Below the pieces are notes generated by a model that saw only the letters and a list, made by a program, of their open reading frames with translations, was not told the origin of the DNA and searched no databases. Shown here one piece after another: positions 40,475 through 48,893 of a DNA stretch of 64,000 nt. Within the stretch, counting starts at the first letter, position 1; each line of letters opens with the position of its first letter. The position numbers were made by a program, and so were the translations under genes. The stretch covers positions 1-64,000 of the forward strand of contig URRW01000009.1 of the NCBI GenBank assembly GCA_900550285.1, in the 5' to 3' direction. The stretch comes from an uncultured Lachnospiraceae bacterium. Lineage in GTDB: Bacteria; Bacillota; Clostridia; Lachnospirales; Lachnospiraceae.

Positions 40475-41848
40475 ATGGGATTTTTAAGAAACAAAAGATC
40501 GTCTATCGTGGATGATGATAATTTCAGGAGCAGGGTGATTGCCCTTGTCGTGCCGATGGCGCTGCAGAATCTGATCAATGTCGGCGTCAATGCGACGGAC
40601 GTGATTATGCTGGGAAGGGTCGGGGAAAAGGCGCTGTCCGGGGCTTCGCTGGCTGGACAGGTACTTTTTGTCCTGAATTTATTCCTTTTCGGCATGACCT
40701 CGGGAGCCTGCGTGCTTACCGCCCAGTACTGGGGAAAGGGCGATAAGGATTCTATCGAAAAGATACTTGGCATCGTGATCCGTCTGGCGGAGACGGCGGG
40801 CATCGCGTTTATGGCAGTGACCCTTCTTATGCCGGAGCCGATCATGCGGATCTTTACGAACGATCCGGAGGTGATCGCAGAGGGCTGCAAATATCTGCGG
40901 ATCGTGGCGCTGACCTATCCGGTGACGGTATATACGATGGGCTATCTCAACGTGATGAAGTCCGTGGAAAAAGTGGTGATCTCCACGATCGTGTATGCAA
41001 GCTCGCTGGCGCTGAATTTTGTGATCAATGCAATTTTGATCTTCGGACTTTTGGGCGCGCCGAAGCTGGGGATCGTGGGCGCTGCGGTCGGGACGTTCTG
41101 CGCCCGTATGCTGGAGCTTTTGATCGTGCTGATCTATGCGAAACGCTGCAACCATGATGTAAAGGTACGGCTTAAATATGTGCTGCATATGGATCCGGTG
41201 CTGTTTCGGGATTTTATGCATTACTCCGGGCCTGTTATTTTAAACGAGCTGTTCTGGGGGCTTGGCTATTCCGCAAATGCGGCAATCGTCGGCCATCTGG
41301 GAAGCAGTGCGGTGGCGGCAAATTCGGTCGCCCATGTATGCAGGCAGCTGGCACAGGTCGTGGTATTTGGTCTGGGCAATGCGACCGCGATCATGATCGG
41401 CAAGGTGATCGGGGAGGGCAGGACTGCGCTTGCGGAGGAATACGGAAGAAGATTTGTCCGCCTGTCCCTGATCGGCGGAGTGATCGGCGGGGCGCTGCTT
41501 TTGCTCATCCGTCCGCTGGTTATTTCCGGGCTTGCCTTTGAGGGACAGACTGCGGCTTATATGAATGCGTTTCTGGGCGTCATGTCCTATTATGTGGTGG
41601 CGCAGGCGCTCAACACGGATCTGGTCGTCGGCGTATTCCGCGCGGGCGGCGATACGCGCTTTGGCATGATTCTGGACATCGCCTCCATGTGGGGCGGGTC
41701 GATCCTGATCGGCTGGCTGGCGGCGTTTGTCTTTAAATGGCCGGTCGTCGTAGTTTATGTGATCCTTTTGTCGGACGAGATCATCAAGCTTCCGATCTGT
41801 CTGTGGAGATATAAGCAGAAGAAATGGCTTAAAAATGTGACGAGATAA
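40475..41848 (+). CDS. MATE family efflux transporter
   Basis: A 457-residue protein with 12 membrane segments and the two-fold repeat of MATE transporters: VPMALQNLINVGVNATDVIMLGR in the first half and GPVILNELFWGLGYSANAAIVGHLG in the second. It exports cationic drugs or metabolites using a Na+ or H+ gradient. The ATG at 40475 follows GAGGAGATTT; ATG 40463 is an alternative. It is ~117 bases downstream of the permease gene, with a large hairpin between, so it may be separately controlled. Confidence 0.93.
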   Translation: MGFLRNKRSSIVDDDNFRSRVIALVVPMALQNLINVGVNATDVIMLGRVGEKALSGASLAGQVLFVLNLFLFGMTSGACVLTAQYWGKGDKDSIEKILGIVIRLAETAGIAFMAVTLLMPEPIMRIFTNDPEVIAEGCKYLRIVALTYPVTVYTMGYLNVMKSVEKVVISTIVYASSLALNFVINAILIFGLLGAPKLGIVGAAVGTFCARMLELLIVLIYAKRCNHDVKVRLKYVLHMDPVLFRDFMHYSGPVILNELFWGLGYSANAAIVGHLGSSAVAANSVAHVCRQLAQVVVFGLGNATAIMIGKVIGEGRTALAEEYGRRFVRLSLIGGVIGGALLLLIRPLVISGLAFEGQTAAYMNAFLGVMSYYVVAQALNTDLVVGVFRAGGDTRFGMILDIASMWGGSILIGWLAAFVFKWPVVVVYVILLSDEIIKLPICLWRYKQKKWLKNVTR

Positions 41849-41903
41849 AAATATGGGGAAATGAAGCCTGCGGGAGGGCGGATTAGGGAAGGAGGCAGAC
41901 CTT

Positions 41904-42149
41904 ATGTGCAATCTGTCCGGATATGTTGAAAAAAGAGCGATTGAACGGGGGATGGAGTGCGGGATTAAGCAGGGAATTGAACAAGGACTGGAACAAGGAC
42001 TGGAACAAGGACTGGAACAGGGACTGGCAGCGCTGGTACAGACGCTGAAACCCATTTATGAGTTTGAGAAATTGTATCAGGCAGTGATTCAAAATCCGGT
42101 TTATGCGAATGTGATAAGAGAAGAGGTTTATCGCCTGTATGAGAAGTAA
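41904..42149 (+). CDS. EQGL-repeat small protein
   Basis: An 81-residue protein with a strong GGAAGGAGG ribosome binding site. The N-terminus MCNLSGYVEKRAIERG leads into four EQGL repeats, then a helical tail (PIYEFEKLYQAVIQNPVYAN). Short proteins of the pattern MCNLS...ERG(I/M)xxG(I/L)EQG are frequent in Lachnospiraceae, often near or derived from the tail of Rpn/PD-(D/E)XK transposase-nuclease proteins. The nuclease half is absent here. Function unknown; a helical assembly or regulatory role is guessed. Confidence 0.65.
   Translation: MCNLSGYVEKRAIERGMECGIKQGIEQGLEQGLEQGLEQGLAALVQTLKPIYEFEKLYQAVIQNPVYANVIREEVYRLYEK
41979..42026 (+). repeat. 12-bp tandem repeat encoding EQGL x4
   Basis: GAACAAGGACTG occurs at 41979, 41991 and 42003, with a fourth copy differing by one base at 42015. 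The near-identity in DNA, not only in protein, shows recent slippage expansion. Confidence 0.9.
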
Positions 42150-42200
42150 GGAGGATTGACAGAAGCTGCCGGAGCGATTTTTATGATGGCGTTTTACGAT

Positions 42201-42231
42201 AACGGTCAGGAAATTTGGTTTCCTGACCGTT
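42201..42231 (+). terminator. 13-bp perfect hairpin, terminator-like
   Basis: AACGGTCAGGAAA (42201-42213) pairs perfectly with TTTCCTGACCGTT (42219-42231), then ATTTT. It follows the EQGL gene by 52 bases. The first arm is also partly complementary to 42245-42257. Confidence 0.7.
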
Positions 42232-42274
42232 ATTTTAAAGTACAAAATTTCCCTGACTGCCGGAGGGGACATAT

Positions 42275-42300
42275 GCTGTAATACGGGGTACAGCTTTTTT
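42275..42300 (+). terminator. Second terminator-like hairpin
   Basis: GCTGTA (42275-42280) and TACAGC (42289-42294) form a 6-bp stem followed by T6. With the hairpin at 42201-42231 it makes a tandem pair in the 333-base gap between the EQGL gene and comEA; the rest of that gap holds only the comEA promoter. Confidence 0.6.
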
Positions 42301-42394
42301 GACAGAAGATCACGTTTTTTTGGCCGCTGGCAAAGTGCGGCAGAGATGCTGTGGACGGGCGCCGGAGATTTTGTGAAATAGGAGCAATTTTTGC

Positions 42395-42423
42395 TTGTCA
42401 AAATCCCGGTTGTAGCATACAAT
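42395..42423 (+). promoter_or_regulatory. Sigma-A promoter of the comEA operon
   Basis: -35 TTGTCA at 42395-42400, a 17-bp spacer, -10 TACAAT at 42418-42423. Transcription would start near 42430, giving a ~53-base leader. Confidence 0.75.
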
Positions 42424-42447
42424 GAACCTATGCGGTGTGATATGGGG

Positions 42448-42474
42448 TCCTTTTCATGGAATGACTGAAAAGGA
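42448..42474 (+). promoter_or_regulatory. Hairpin that buries the comEA ribosome binding site
   Basis: TCCTTTTCA (42448-42456) pairs perfectly with TGAAAAGGA (42466-42474) around a 9-base loop. The second arm contains most of AAGGAGA, the ribosome binding site of comEA, so the folded leader would hide it. Confidence 0.65.
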
Positions 42475-42482
42475 GATAAAAA

Positions 42483-43235
42483 ATGCCGATATTTCATTTG
42501 ATGAAAAAAGCGCCCGGAACAGCTTTGTTTTTGGTGCTTTTGTTTGTTACTGTTTTTTTGCCGGGCTGCGGGAAAGACGAAGGGGATCTGTTTTCATCGT
42601 CAGGCGGCGCAGCGGAAACGGCGGCTTTTTTTGATGTTGCGGACAGCGGGAGCGCGGACGGGGAAGCGGAAAAAAGCAGTTCTCCGGCAGAAGCGGAGGA
42701 AGGCTTAAAAGACGATGGGACAGCACCGGTAGACGCTTTGCGGGAAACCGCAGAGGAGATGGAAGCGGTTATCGTCCATATCTGCGGGGCAGTGGCGGAA
42801 CCGGGCGTTTATGAGCTGGAAGTGGGCAGCCGCGTGATGGACGCGGTAAAAGCCGGCGGCGGTTTTTTGCCGGAGGCGGATCAGGACAGCTGCAATCTGG
42901 CAGAGCCTGTGGCGGATGGCTGTCAGATTTATATTATGACAAAAGAAGAGAGCCTTGAAGCAAAGGCAGCAGGAAGGACGGCGGGGATACAGCGGGCCGG
43001 ACAGGCGGGCACAGGACAGGCTGGCGGTCAGGCAGAAGGCGCAGGCAGAGTCAACCTGAATACTGCGGACAAGGCGGCGCTGATGACGCTGCCGGGCATC
43101 GGGGAGAGCCGCGCGGACGATATTCTGGAATGGCGCAGCAAAAACGGCCGTTTTGAGAAGCCGGAGGATATTATGAAGGTCAGCGGCATTAAGGAAGGCG
43201 CTTTTGAAAAAATAAAAGATAAGATCACAGTATAG
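42483..43235 (+). CDS. comEA: ComEA-like DNA-binding lipoprotein
   Basis: A 250-residue protein with a lipoprotein signal (LFLVLLFVTVFLPGC, lipidated C29). A low-complexity acidic linker follows. Next is an SLBB domain (VIVHICGAVAEPGVYELE) at ~95-150, a Gly/Ala/Gln linker, and a C-terminal helix-hairpin-helix DNA-binding pair (VNLNTADKAALMTLPGIGESRADDILEWR). This is the ComEA layout: a surface receptor that binds incoming double-stranded DNA for the ComEC channel. A lipid anchor replaces the usual membrane helix. It leads an operon that ends with comEC. Confidence 0.9.
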   Translation: MPIFHLMKKAPGTALFLVLLFVTVFLPGCGKDEGDLFSSSGGAAETAAFFDVADSGSADGEAEKSSSPAEAEEGLKDDGTAPVDALRETAEEMEAVIVHICGAVAEPGVYELEVGSRVMDAVKAGGGFLPEADQDSCNLAEPVADGCQIYIMTKEESLEAKAAGRTAGIQRAGQAGTGQAGGQAEGAGRVNLNTADKAALMTLPGIGESRADDILEWRSKNGRFEKPEDIMKVSGIKEGAFEKIKDKITV

Positions 43236-43252
43236 GGATGCCGGAAGGCAGA

Positions 43253-43954
43253 ATGGGAGAAGAAATGGGAAGAAAAGTTTTGGTTGTGGACGACGAGAAG
43301 CTGATCGTGAAAGGGATCCGGTTCAGTCTGGAGCAGGACGGCATGGAAGTGACCTGCGCTTACGACGGGGAAGAGGCGCTTCAGTATGCAAAGGAGCAGC
43401 AGTTTGACATTATTTTGCTGGACATCATGCTGCCGAAGCTGAGCGGGACGGAGGTATGCCAGCAGATCCGCGAATTTTCCAACGTCCCGATCGTGATGCT
43501 CACAGCCAAAAGCGACGACATGGATAAGATCATGGGGCTGGAATACGGCGCGGACGATTATATCACAAAGCCCTTCAATATTTTGGAGGTAAAGGCGCGG
43601 ATCAAGGCGATCATGCGGCGCACGGCGGTAAGGGAGACGCCAAAGGCGCAGGAAAATATGCTGGAAAGCGGGGATATGCGGATGGACTGCGACAGCCGCC
43701 GCGTCAGCATTGCCGGGCGGGAAGTAAATCTGACGGCAAAGGAATTTGACGTTCTGGAGCTGCTGATCCGCAATCCAAACAAGGTTTACAGCCGGGAGAA
43801 GCTGCTGAACCTGGTCTGGGGCGCGGATTATCCGGGGGATGCGCGCACGGTGGACGTCCATATCCGCCGTCTCCGCGAAAAGATCGAGATAAACCCAAGC
43901 GAGCCCAGATATGTTCATACAAAGTGGGGCGTGGGATATTTTTTCCATGCGTAA
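43253..43954 (+). CDS. OmpR-family response regulator
   Basis: A 233-residue protein from the ATG at 43253 (ATGs at 43238 and 43265 are possible). The receiver domain has the acidic pair DD at 13-14, phosphorylatable D57 in LLDIMLPK, and T/S and K in LTAKSDD and ITKPF. The C-terminal winged helix ends with the OmpR/PhoB pattern ARTVDVHIRRLREKIE and WGVGYFF. It is encoded directly before its histidine kinase gene (36-base gap), between comEA and the GerMN and comEC genes, so it may sense envelope state linked to the uptake machinery. Confidence 0.93.
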   Translation: MGEEMGRKVLVVDDEKLIVKGIRFSLEQDGMEVTCAYDGEEALQYAKEQQFDIILLDIMLPKLSGTEVCQQIREFSNVPIVMLTAKSDDMDKIMGLEYGADDYITKPFNILEVKARIKAIMRRTAVRETPKAQENMLESGDMRMDCDSRRVSIAGREVNLTAKEFDVLELLIRNPNKVYSREKLLNLVWGADYPGDARTVDVHIRRLREKIEINPSEPRYVHTKWGVGYFFHA

Positions 43955-43990
43955 AAGCAAACCTGTTTCTGATTCCGGAGCCTTGTATTT

Positions 43991-45469
43991 ATGAATTTTC
44001 ACTTAAAAAAAGACGGATTTATCCAAAAACTTCTTTATAAGATCCCGGTGCTGCGAAGCCTTAAGGCATATATTTTTGTGCTCATGCTGATCATCGGGAT
44101 CGTTCCAAGCGACATCATGCGGGTGGGCATTCTGGAAAATTATGAGGAACGGGCGGTGAGCCTGCGGGCTTCCGATGTTTCTTCGCAGTACCGGATCATC
44201 GCGGATCACCTGCTCAATTACAATTACCTGCAGGACAATACGTCGGAGGTAATAAACGCGGAGCTGGAACAGATGTCTAATCTGTATGACGGGCGGGTGC
44301 TTATCATCAACGGGAATTTCCGGATCGTCAAGGACACCTACGGCATGAGCGAGGGAAAGACAATGATCTCCGAAGAGGTGATCCGGTGCTTTAAGGGAGA
44401 GAGCGCGGTGCGCTACGACAAGAAAAACGGCTACATCGAAACGACCGTTCCGATCGTGGAAAAAACAGACGGCGACGGCAGCGGGGGGTTAAGGGTGCGC
44501 GGCGTGATTCTGGCGAGCGCGTCTACGGACAGCATCGTATCGACGATGGATATTTTGAGGCGGAAGGCGCTGATTTTGGAGATCGTGATGGGAATCGTGA
44601 TCGTGGGGATCGTATTTTTCTTTTCCCATATTTTGTTAAAGCCGTTCAAGCGGGTGACGCAGGCGATCAGCGAGGTCAAGGACGGCTTTACGGACGAGCC
44701 GATCTCGGTTCCCGATTATCTGGAAACGGAGCATATCGTGGATGCGTTCAATCAGCTTCTGGGGCGGATGAAGGTCATCAACGATTCCAGGCAGGAGTTT
44801 GTTTCAAACGTCTCCCACGAGCTGAAGACGCCGATGACGTCTGTTAAGGTGCTGGCGGATTCCCTGAATCAGCAGCCGGACGCGCCGGTGGAGCTGTACC
44901 GTGAATTTATGGCGGACATCACAGAGGAGATCGAGCGGGAGAATAAGATCATCAACGACCTGCTTTCTCTTGTGAAAATGGACAAGACCGAGGGCGTTAT
45001 GAACATTTCGACCGTGGACATCAACAGCCTTTTGGAAACGACGTTAAAAAGGCTCCGCCCGATCGCGCGCAAGAGAGACATCGAGGTGGTGCTGGAAAGC
45101 CTCCGTCCCGTGACGGCAGAGGTAGACGAAGTCAAGATGTCCCAGATTTTTACGAATCTGGTGGAAAATGCGATCAAGTACAACCGGGAGCACGGATGGG
45201 TCAAGGTGCTTCTGGACGCGGACCATCAGTTTTTTACCGTGGAAATCTCGGATTCGGGCATCGGCATCCCGCAGGAGGATTACGAGCATATCTATGAGCG
45301 GTTTTTCAGGGTGGACAAGTCCCATTCGAGGGAGATCGGCGGGACGGGCTTAGGGCTTGCAATCACAAGAAACGCAGTGCTGCTGCACCGCGGCTCGATC
45401 AAGGTCAGCAGCGTGGAAGGTCAGGGAACCTGTTTTATCGTAAAAATTCCGCTGACCTATATCAGATAG
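43991..45469 (+). CDS. Sensor histidine kinase (HAMP, HisKA, HATPase)
   Basis: A 492-residue kinase. Helices at ~27-47 and ~190-212 bracket an extracellular sensor domain of ~140 residues (with IIADHLLNYNYLQDN and VLIINGNFRIVKDTYG, a Cache/PAS-like pattern). A HAMP region follows, then the phospho-acceptor H276 in SNVSHELKTP and the ATPase boxes NLVENAIKYN, DSGIGIP and GGTGLGLAI. It is the cognate kinase of the response regulator encoded just before. The ribosome binding site is weak, so its translation may depend on coupling. Confidence 0.93.
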   Translation: MNFHLKKDGFIQKLLYKIPVLRSLKAYIFVLMLIIGIVPSDIMRVGILENYEERAVSLRASDVSSQYRIIADHLLNYNYLQDNTSEVINAELEQMSNLYDGRVLIINGNFRIVKDTYGMSEGKTMISEEVIRCFKGESAVRYDKKNGYIETTVPIVEKTDGDGSGGLRVRGVILASASTDSIVSTMDILRRKALILEIVMGIVIVGIVFFFSHILLKPFKRVTQAISEVKDGFTDEPISVPDYLETEHIVDAFNQLLGRMKVINDSRQEFVSNVSHELKTPMTSVKVLADSLNQQPDAPVELYREFMADITEEIERENKIINDLLSLVKMDKTEGVMNISTVDINSLLETTLKRLRPIARKRDIEVVLESLRPVTAEVDEVKMSQIFTNLVENAIKYNREHGWVKVLLDADHQFFTVEISDSGIGIPQEDYEHIYERFFRVDKSHSREIGGTGLGLAITRNAVLLHRGSIKVSSVEGQGTCFIVKIPLTYIR

Positions 45470-45480
45470 GAGGAGACGGC

Positions 45481-46434
45481 ATGAAGCTGAGAAAAACGAT
45501 GCGGGGCTTCCGGCGGGCGGCTCTCTGCGCAGCGCTGTGCCTGTCCGTTCTGGTAGGCTGCGGCGGGAAGCCGGAGGAGGAAGCGGCATCCATATCCGTT
45601 TATTATATCAACAAAGAAGAGACGAGGATCACGGCGGTGGAGAAGCCGCTGGAAGGCGATACACTGGAACAGCAGACGCAGAATGTGCTGGAAATGCTGG
45701 CGGAAAATCCTGTGGAGCTTTCCCTGCGCACAACGGTAAACGGCTTTTCAATCAAGAGCTGGGAGGTAAAGGACGCCCAGCTTGTGCTGGACATGAGCAC
45801 GGAATATAAAAAGCTTTCGGCAACTGCGGAGGTGCTCATCCGCGCGGCGATCGTGCGGACGATGACGCAGCTGGAAGGGATTGAAAACGTCTCGTTTACG
45901 GTAGGCGGGGAGGCGCTGACGGACAGCCTTGGCAGCATTGTAGGGCCGATGACGGCGGATATGTTTATCGACAATGCGGGCAAGGAGATCAACGCCTATG
46001 AAAAGACGCGGCTGAAGCTTTATTTTGCGGACGGGACGGGGGAGAGGCTCGTGGAGGTCATCTCCCAGCCGATCGTTTACAGCAGCAATATTTCCATGGA
46101 AAAGCTGGTTTTGGAGCAGCTGATCGCAGGACCGTCCGCAGAGGACGGCGAGGCTTACGCGGTGCTCAGCTCTGCGACGAAGGTGCTGGGCGTGACGGTC
46201 AAGGACGGCGTATGCTATGTCAACTTCGACGAAAACGCGCTGACGCCGGTGGGGAATGCGACGGCGCAGGTGCAGATCTATGCGATCGTCAATTCGCTGG
46301 CGGAGCTGCCGAACATCAACCGGGTGCAGATTGCCGTGGGCGGAAAGACGGACGTCCTGTTTGGCGAAAAAATACAGCTTTCCACCGTGTTTGACCGGAA
46401 TCTGGATCTGGTGTACGGAACGGAGGAAAAATAA
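45481..46434 (+). CDS. GerMN-domain lipoprotein
   Basis: A 317-residue protein with a lipobox (LCLSVLVGC, lipidated C27) and two GerMN (sporulation/spore germination) domains, at ~40-155 and ~165-310. The second has the conserved LVLEQLIAGP and TPVGNATAQVQIYAIVNSL motifs. GerM-type proteins act at the outer face of the membrane in the envelope of sporulating cells, but two-domain forms also occur beside two-component systems, as here. The ATG follows AGGAGGAGACGGC 11 bases after the kinase gene. It may modulate the kinase from outside. Confidence 0.88.
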   Translation: MKLRKTMRGFRRAALCAALCLSVLVGCGGKPEEEAASISVYYINKEETRITAVEKPLEGDTLEQQTQNVLEMLAENPVELSLRTTVNGFSIKSWEVKDAQLVLDMSTEYKKLSATAEVLIRAAIVRTMTQLEGIENVSFTVGGEALTDSLGSIVGPMTADMFIDNAGKEINAYEKTRLKLYFADGTGERLVEVISQPIVYSSNISMEKLVLEQLIAGPSAEDGEAYAVLSSATKVLGVTVKDGVCYVNFDENALTPVGNATAQVQIYAIVNSLAELPNINRVQIAVGGKTDVLFGEKIQLSTVFDRNLDLVYGTEEK

Positions 46435-46454
46435 AGGTTTCATTCAGAAGACCA

Positions 46455-48773
46455 TTGTGCGCAGCGCTTCTGGTTTTCCTGATAGTCCGGACGGCGTTTG
46501 CAGGGCTGTCGGGAGAACCGTTCCCGGAGTATAGCGGGCGGGAAGGGGAGCGGCTGCGCGTAACAGGAATTGTCTCAGCGCCATATGAGCCGGCGGACGG
46601 TTCGATGGAGGGGGCTTCTTTTTATCTGTCCCAAATCGAAGGATTTTCAGAAAAATCTCAAAAAATCATTTGTTATCCGGAAAAAAATATAAAAACCATG
46701 CCGAGGGCAGGCAGCCGCGTGCAGGTGGAAGGAAAGGCAAAGCCCTTTCGGAAGGCTTCCAATCCCGGCGAATTTGACGCGGCGGCATATTATGGCAGAA
46801 AGGGAATCCTGTTTTCCCTGCAGGATACGGAGATTTTGCGGGAAAGCAGCTCCTACAGCCGGGCAGGGGAGCTGTTGGCAAGGCTGCGCCATTGGGCGGA
46901 CGCCTGTTTTTTGCGCGTGCTTGGGAAAAAGGACGGGGCGACGGCGTCCGCCATGGTTCTGGGCGTTAAAAGGCAGATGGACGAGGAGGTAAAGGCGCTG
47001 TATGCGGGGGCCGGGATCAGCCATCTGCTGAGCATTTCCGGGCTGCATCTGTCCCTGATCGGGATGGGGCTGTTTGGGCTGCTGCACCGGCTGTTTCGGC
47101 GGCTGCCGCGCCGGATCCTGCGCGGGCATGCCATAGCGCTGTGGACAGCCTCCGGCGCTTCGGCGCTTGTTTTGTATGCTTATGCGCAGATGACGGGCAT
47201 GAGCGTTTCCACAAGCCGCGCGCTGGCGATGTTTGTCCTGCTTCTGGGTGCGCGGCTTGCAGGCAGGACGACGGATCTGGCGACGTCCCTGACGGTGGCT
47301 GCGGCGCTTATCCTGACTCAAAATCCGCAGAATATTTACGACGCAGGCTTTCAGCTGTCTTTTTCGGCAGTGGCAGGGATCGCGGCGGCAGTGCCGGTGA
47401 TGCAGGAAGGATGGGAGAGCCGGCGGCTGGGAAGGGCGCAGGATTTTTCGGGAAGGCTGCGCCGCTTCGGGGCAGGGCTTTGGAAAAATGCGCTGGCAAG
47501 CTTTGGGATCACGCTTGTGATGCTGCCCTTTCTTCTGGCGCACTATTATGCATGGAGCCCATGGTCGGCGGCAGCGAATCTGGCGGTCATCCCGCTGATG
47601 GGGATTTTGCTGCCGTGCCTATTTGGGATTCTGGCGGCAGGCGGGATCGGGGAGCTGGCGGCAGCGCTGGGGACAGGCATTATTTCAGAGCTGGTTTTGG
47701 GGCTTTCCGACGCAGCGGCAGCCGGAACCGCCCTGCTTGCAAAAGGGATTTTGGGATGCTATGAAGCAATCTGCCGCATCCTGCTTAAGCTGCCCTTTTC
47801 AGTGGTGCATACCGGAGCGCCCAAGGCTGCCGCGCTGATCGTGTTTTTTGCAGGGCTGGCGCTGCTTTTATGGAAAGGAAAGATGCAAAAGCCCGTATGG
47901 CGGCTTTTGTGCGCGGCAGGGCTGACCTGTGTGTTTTTGATCCGCTTTCCGGAAGGGCTGCGGATCACAATGCTGGACGTGGGGCAGGGAGCGTGCGTCT
48001 GTGTGGAGACGCCCTCCCGGGAGGTGTATCTGCTGGATGCAGGCAGCACCTCAAAAAATGATACCGGGAACGGACAGATTGTGCCCTATCTGAAATACAG
48101 GGGCGTAAAAGCGTTGGACGGGATCTTTGTGAGTCACTGGGATGCGGATCATATCAATGGAATTGAAGCGGTACTGGACTGGTCAACGCTTGAAAATGTG
48201 TCGGTAAAACGGCTGTTGCTGCCGGATACGGGGTTAAAGGATGAAGCGCTGGCAGAGCTTTTGGCACTTGCCGGAAAGCATGGGGTGCCGGTGGAATATG
48301 TGTCTGCGGGCAGCGTGACAAAGTCCGGGAAGGTAAGGCTTTTTTGTTTTCATCCGCCGGCAGGCAAAACAGAGGAGGACAGGAATGCGGTTTCGATGGT
48401 TCTGCGGCTGGAATATGGGGGATTTTCCGCGCTGTTTACCGGGGATTTGGAAGAGGAGGGAGAGGAATGGATGGTGCAGCGCTATGGGAGCGCGCTGGAA
48501 AGCACGGTTCTGGACGCGGGACACCACGGAAGCGGGAATGCGACAAAAGACGGCTTTCTGGATGCGGTAAAGCCCAAGGCAGTGCTGATCTCCTGCGGAA
48601 AGGACAATTCCTATGGACATCCGGCAAAGGAGATGATCGCCCGGGTGGAAAAAAGGCGGATCCCATGGTATGTGACGGCGCGGGACGGAGCGTTGACCAT
48701 AAAAGTCAATAGGAATGGGGAACGCTTTTTCATCGTTCCGTTTACGGAGCGCAGGCAGGGGAAGGAACCGTGA
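46455..48773 (+). CDS. comEC: ComEC/Rec2 DNA uptake channel
   Basis: A 772-residue protein. An N-terminal helix and OB-like extracytoplasmic region (~20-120) are followed by the competence domain with ~10 membrane segments (GVKRQMDEEVKALYAGAGISHLLSISGLHLSL). The C-terminal metallo-beta-lactamase-like domain has SHWDADHING (H-x-D-x-D-H type) and DAGHHGSGNAT. It forms the pore that passes single-stranded DNA. No ATG or GTG lies at the expected start. The TTG at 46455 has a poor ribosome binding site, whereas an ATA at 46431, 8 codons earlier, follows GGAGG properly. The true start is uncertain. Confidence 0.92.
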   Translation: MCAALLVFLIVRTAFAGLSGEPFPEYSGREGERLRVTGIVSAPYEPADGSMEGASFYLSQIEGFSEKSQKIICYPEKNIKTMPRAGSRVQVEGKAKPFRKASNPGEFDAAAYYGRKGILFSLQDTEILRESSSYSRAGELLARLRHWADACFLRVLGKKDGATASAMVLGVKRQMDEEVKALYAGAGISHLLSISGLHLSLIGMGLFGLLHRLFRRLPRRILRGHAIALWTASGASALVLYAYAQMTGMSVSTSRALAMFVLLLGARLAGRTTDLATSLTVAAALILTQNPQNIYDAGFQLSFSAVAGIAAAVPVMQEGWESRRLGRAQDFSGRLRRFGAGLWKNALASFGITLVMLPFLLAHYYAWSPWSAAANLAVIPLMGILLPCLFGILAAGGIGELAAALGTGIISELVLGLSDAAAAGTALLAKGILGCYEAICRILLKLPFSVVHTGAPKAAALIVFFAGLALLLWKGKMQKPVWRLLCAAGLTCVFLIRFPEGLRITMLDVGQGACVCVETPSREVYLLDAGSTSKNDTGNGQIVPYLKYRGVKALDGIFVSHWDADHINGIEAVLDWSTLENVSVKRLLLPDTGLKDEALAELLALAGKHGVPVEYVSAGSVTKSGKVRLFCFHPPAGKTEEDRNAVSMVLRLEYGGFSALFTGDLEEEGEEWMVQRYGSALESTVLDAGHHGSGNATKDGFLDAVKPKAVLISCGKDNSYGHPAKEMIARVEKRRIPWYVTARDGALTIKVNRNGERFFIVPFTERRQGKEP

Positions 48774-48832
48774 GTTATGGCCCGCCGGATTGCCGGTGAA
48801 CCGCAGCAGCCGTGATGGCGGCGTTTCTCCCC

Positions 48833-48861
48833 TTGCCTTGGCAGGAAAGATGCGGTATAAT
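48833..48861 (+). promoter_or_regulatory. Sigma-A promoter of argS
   Basis: -35 TTGCCT at 48833-48838, a 17-bp spacer, perfect -10 TATAAT at 48856-48861. The leader would be only ~27 bases, too short for a T-box. Confidence 0.75.
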
Positions 48862-48893
48862 TTGAAATACACTTGGACGGCTGGAGGTACGAG

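Noticed and set aside
48774..48893. T-box leader before argS
   Set aside because: The promoter leaves a ~27-base leader, far too short, and no T-box sequence is present.
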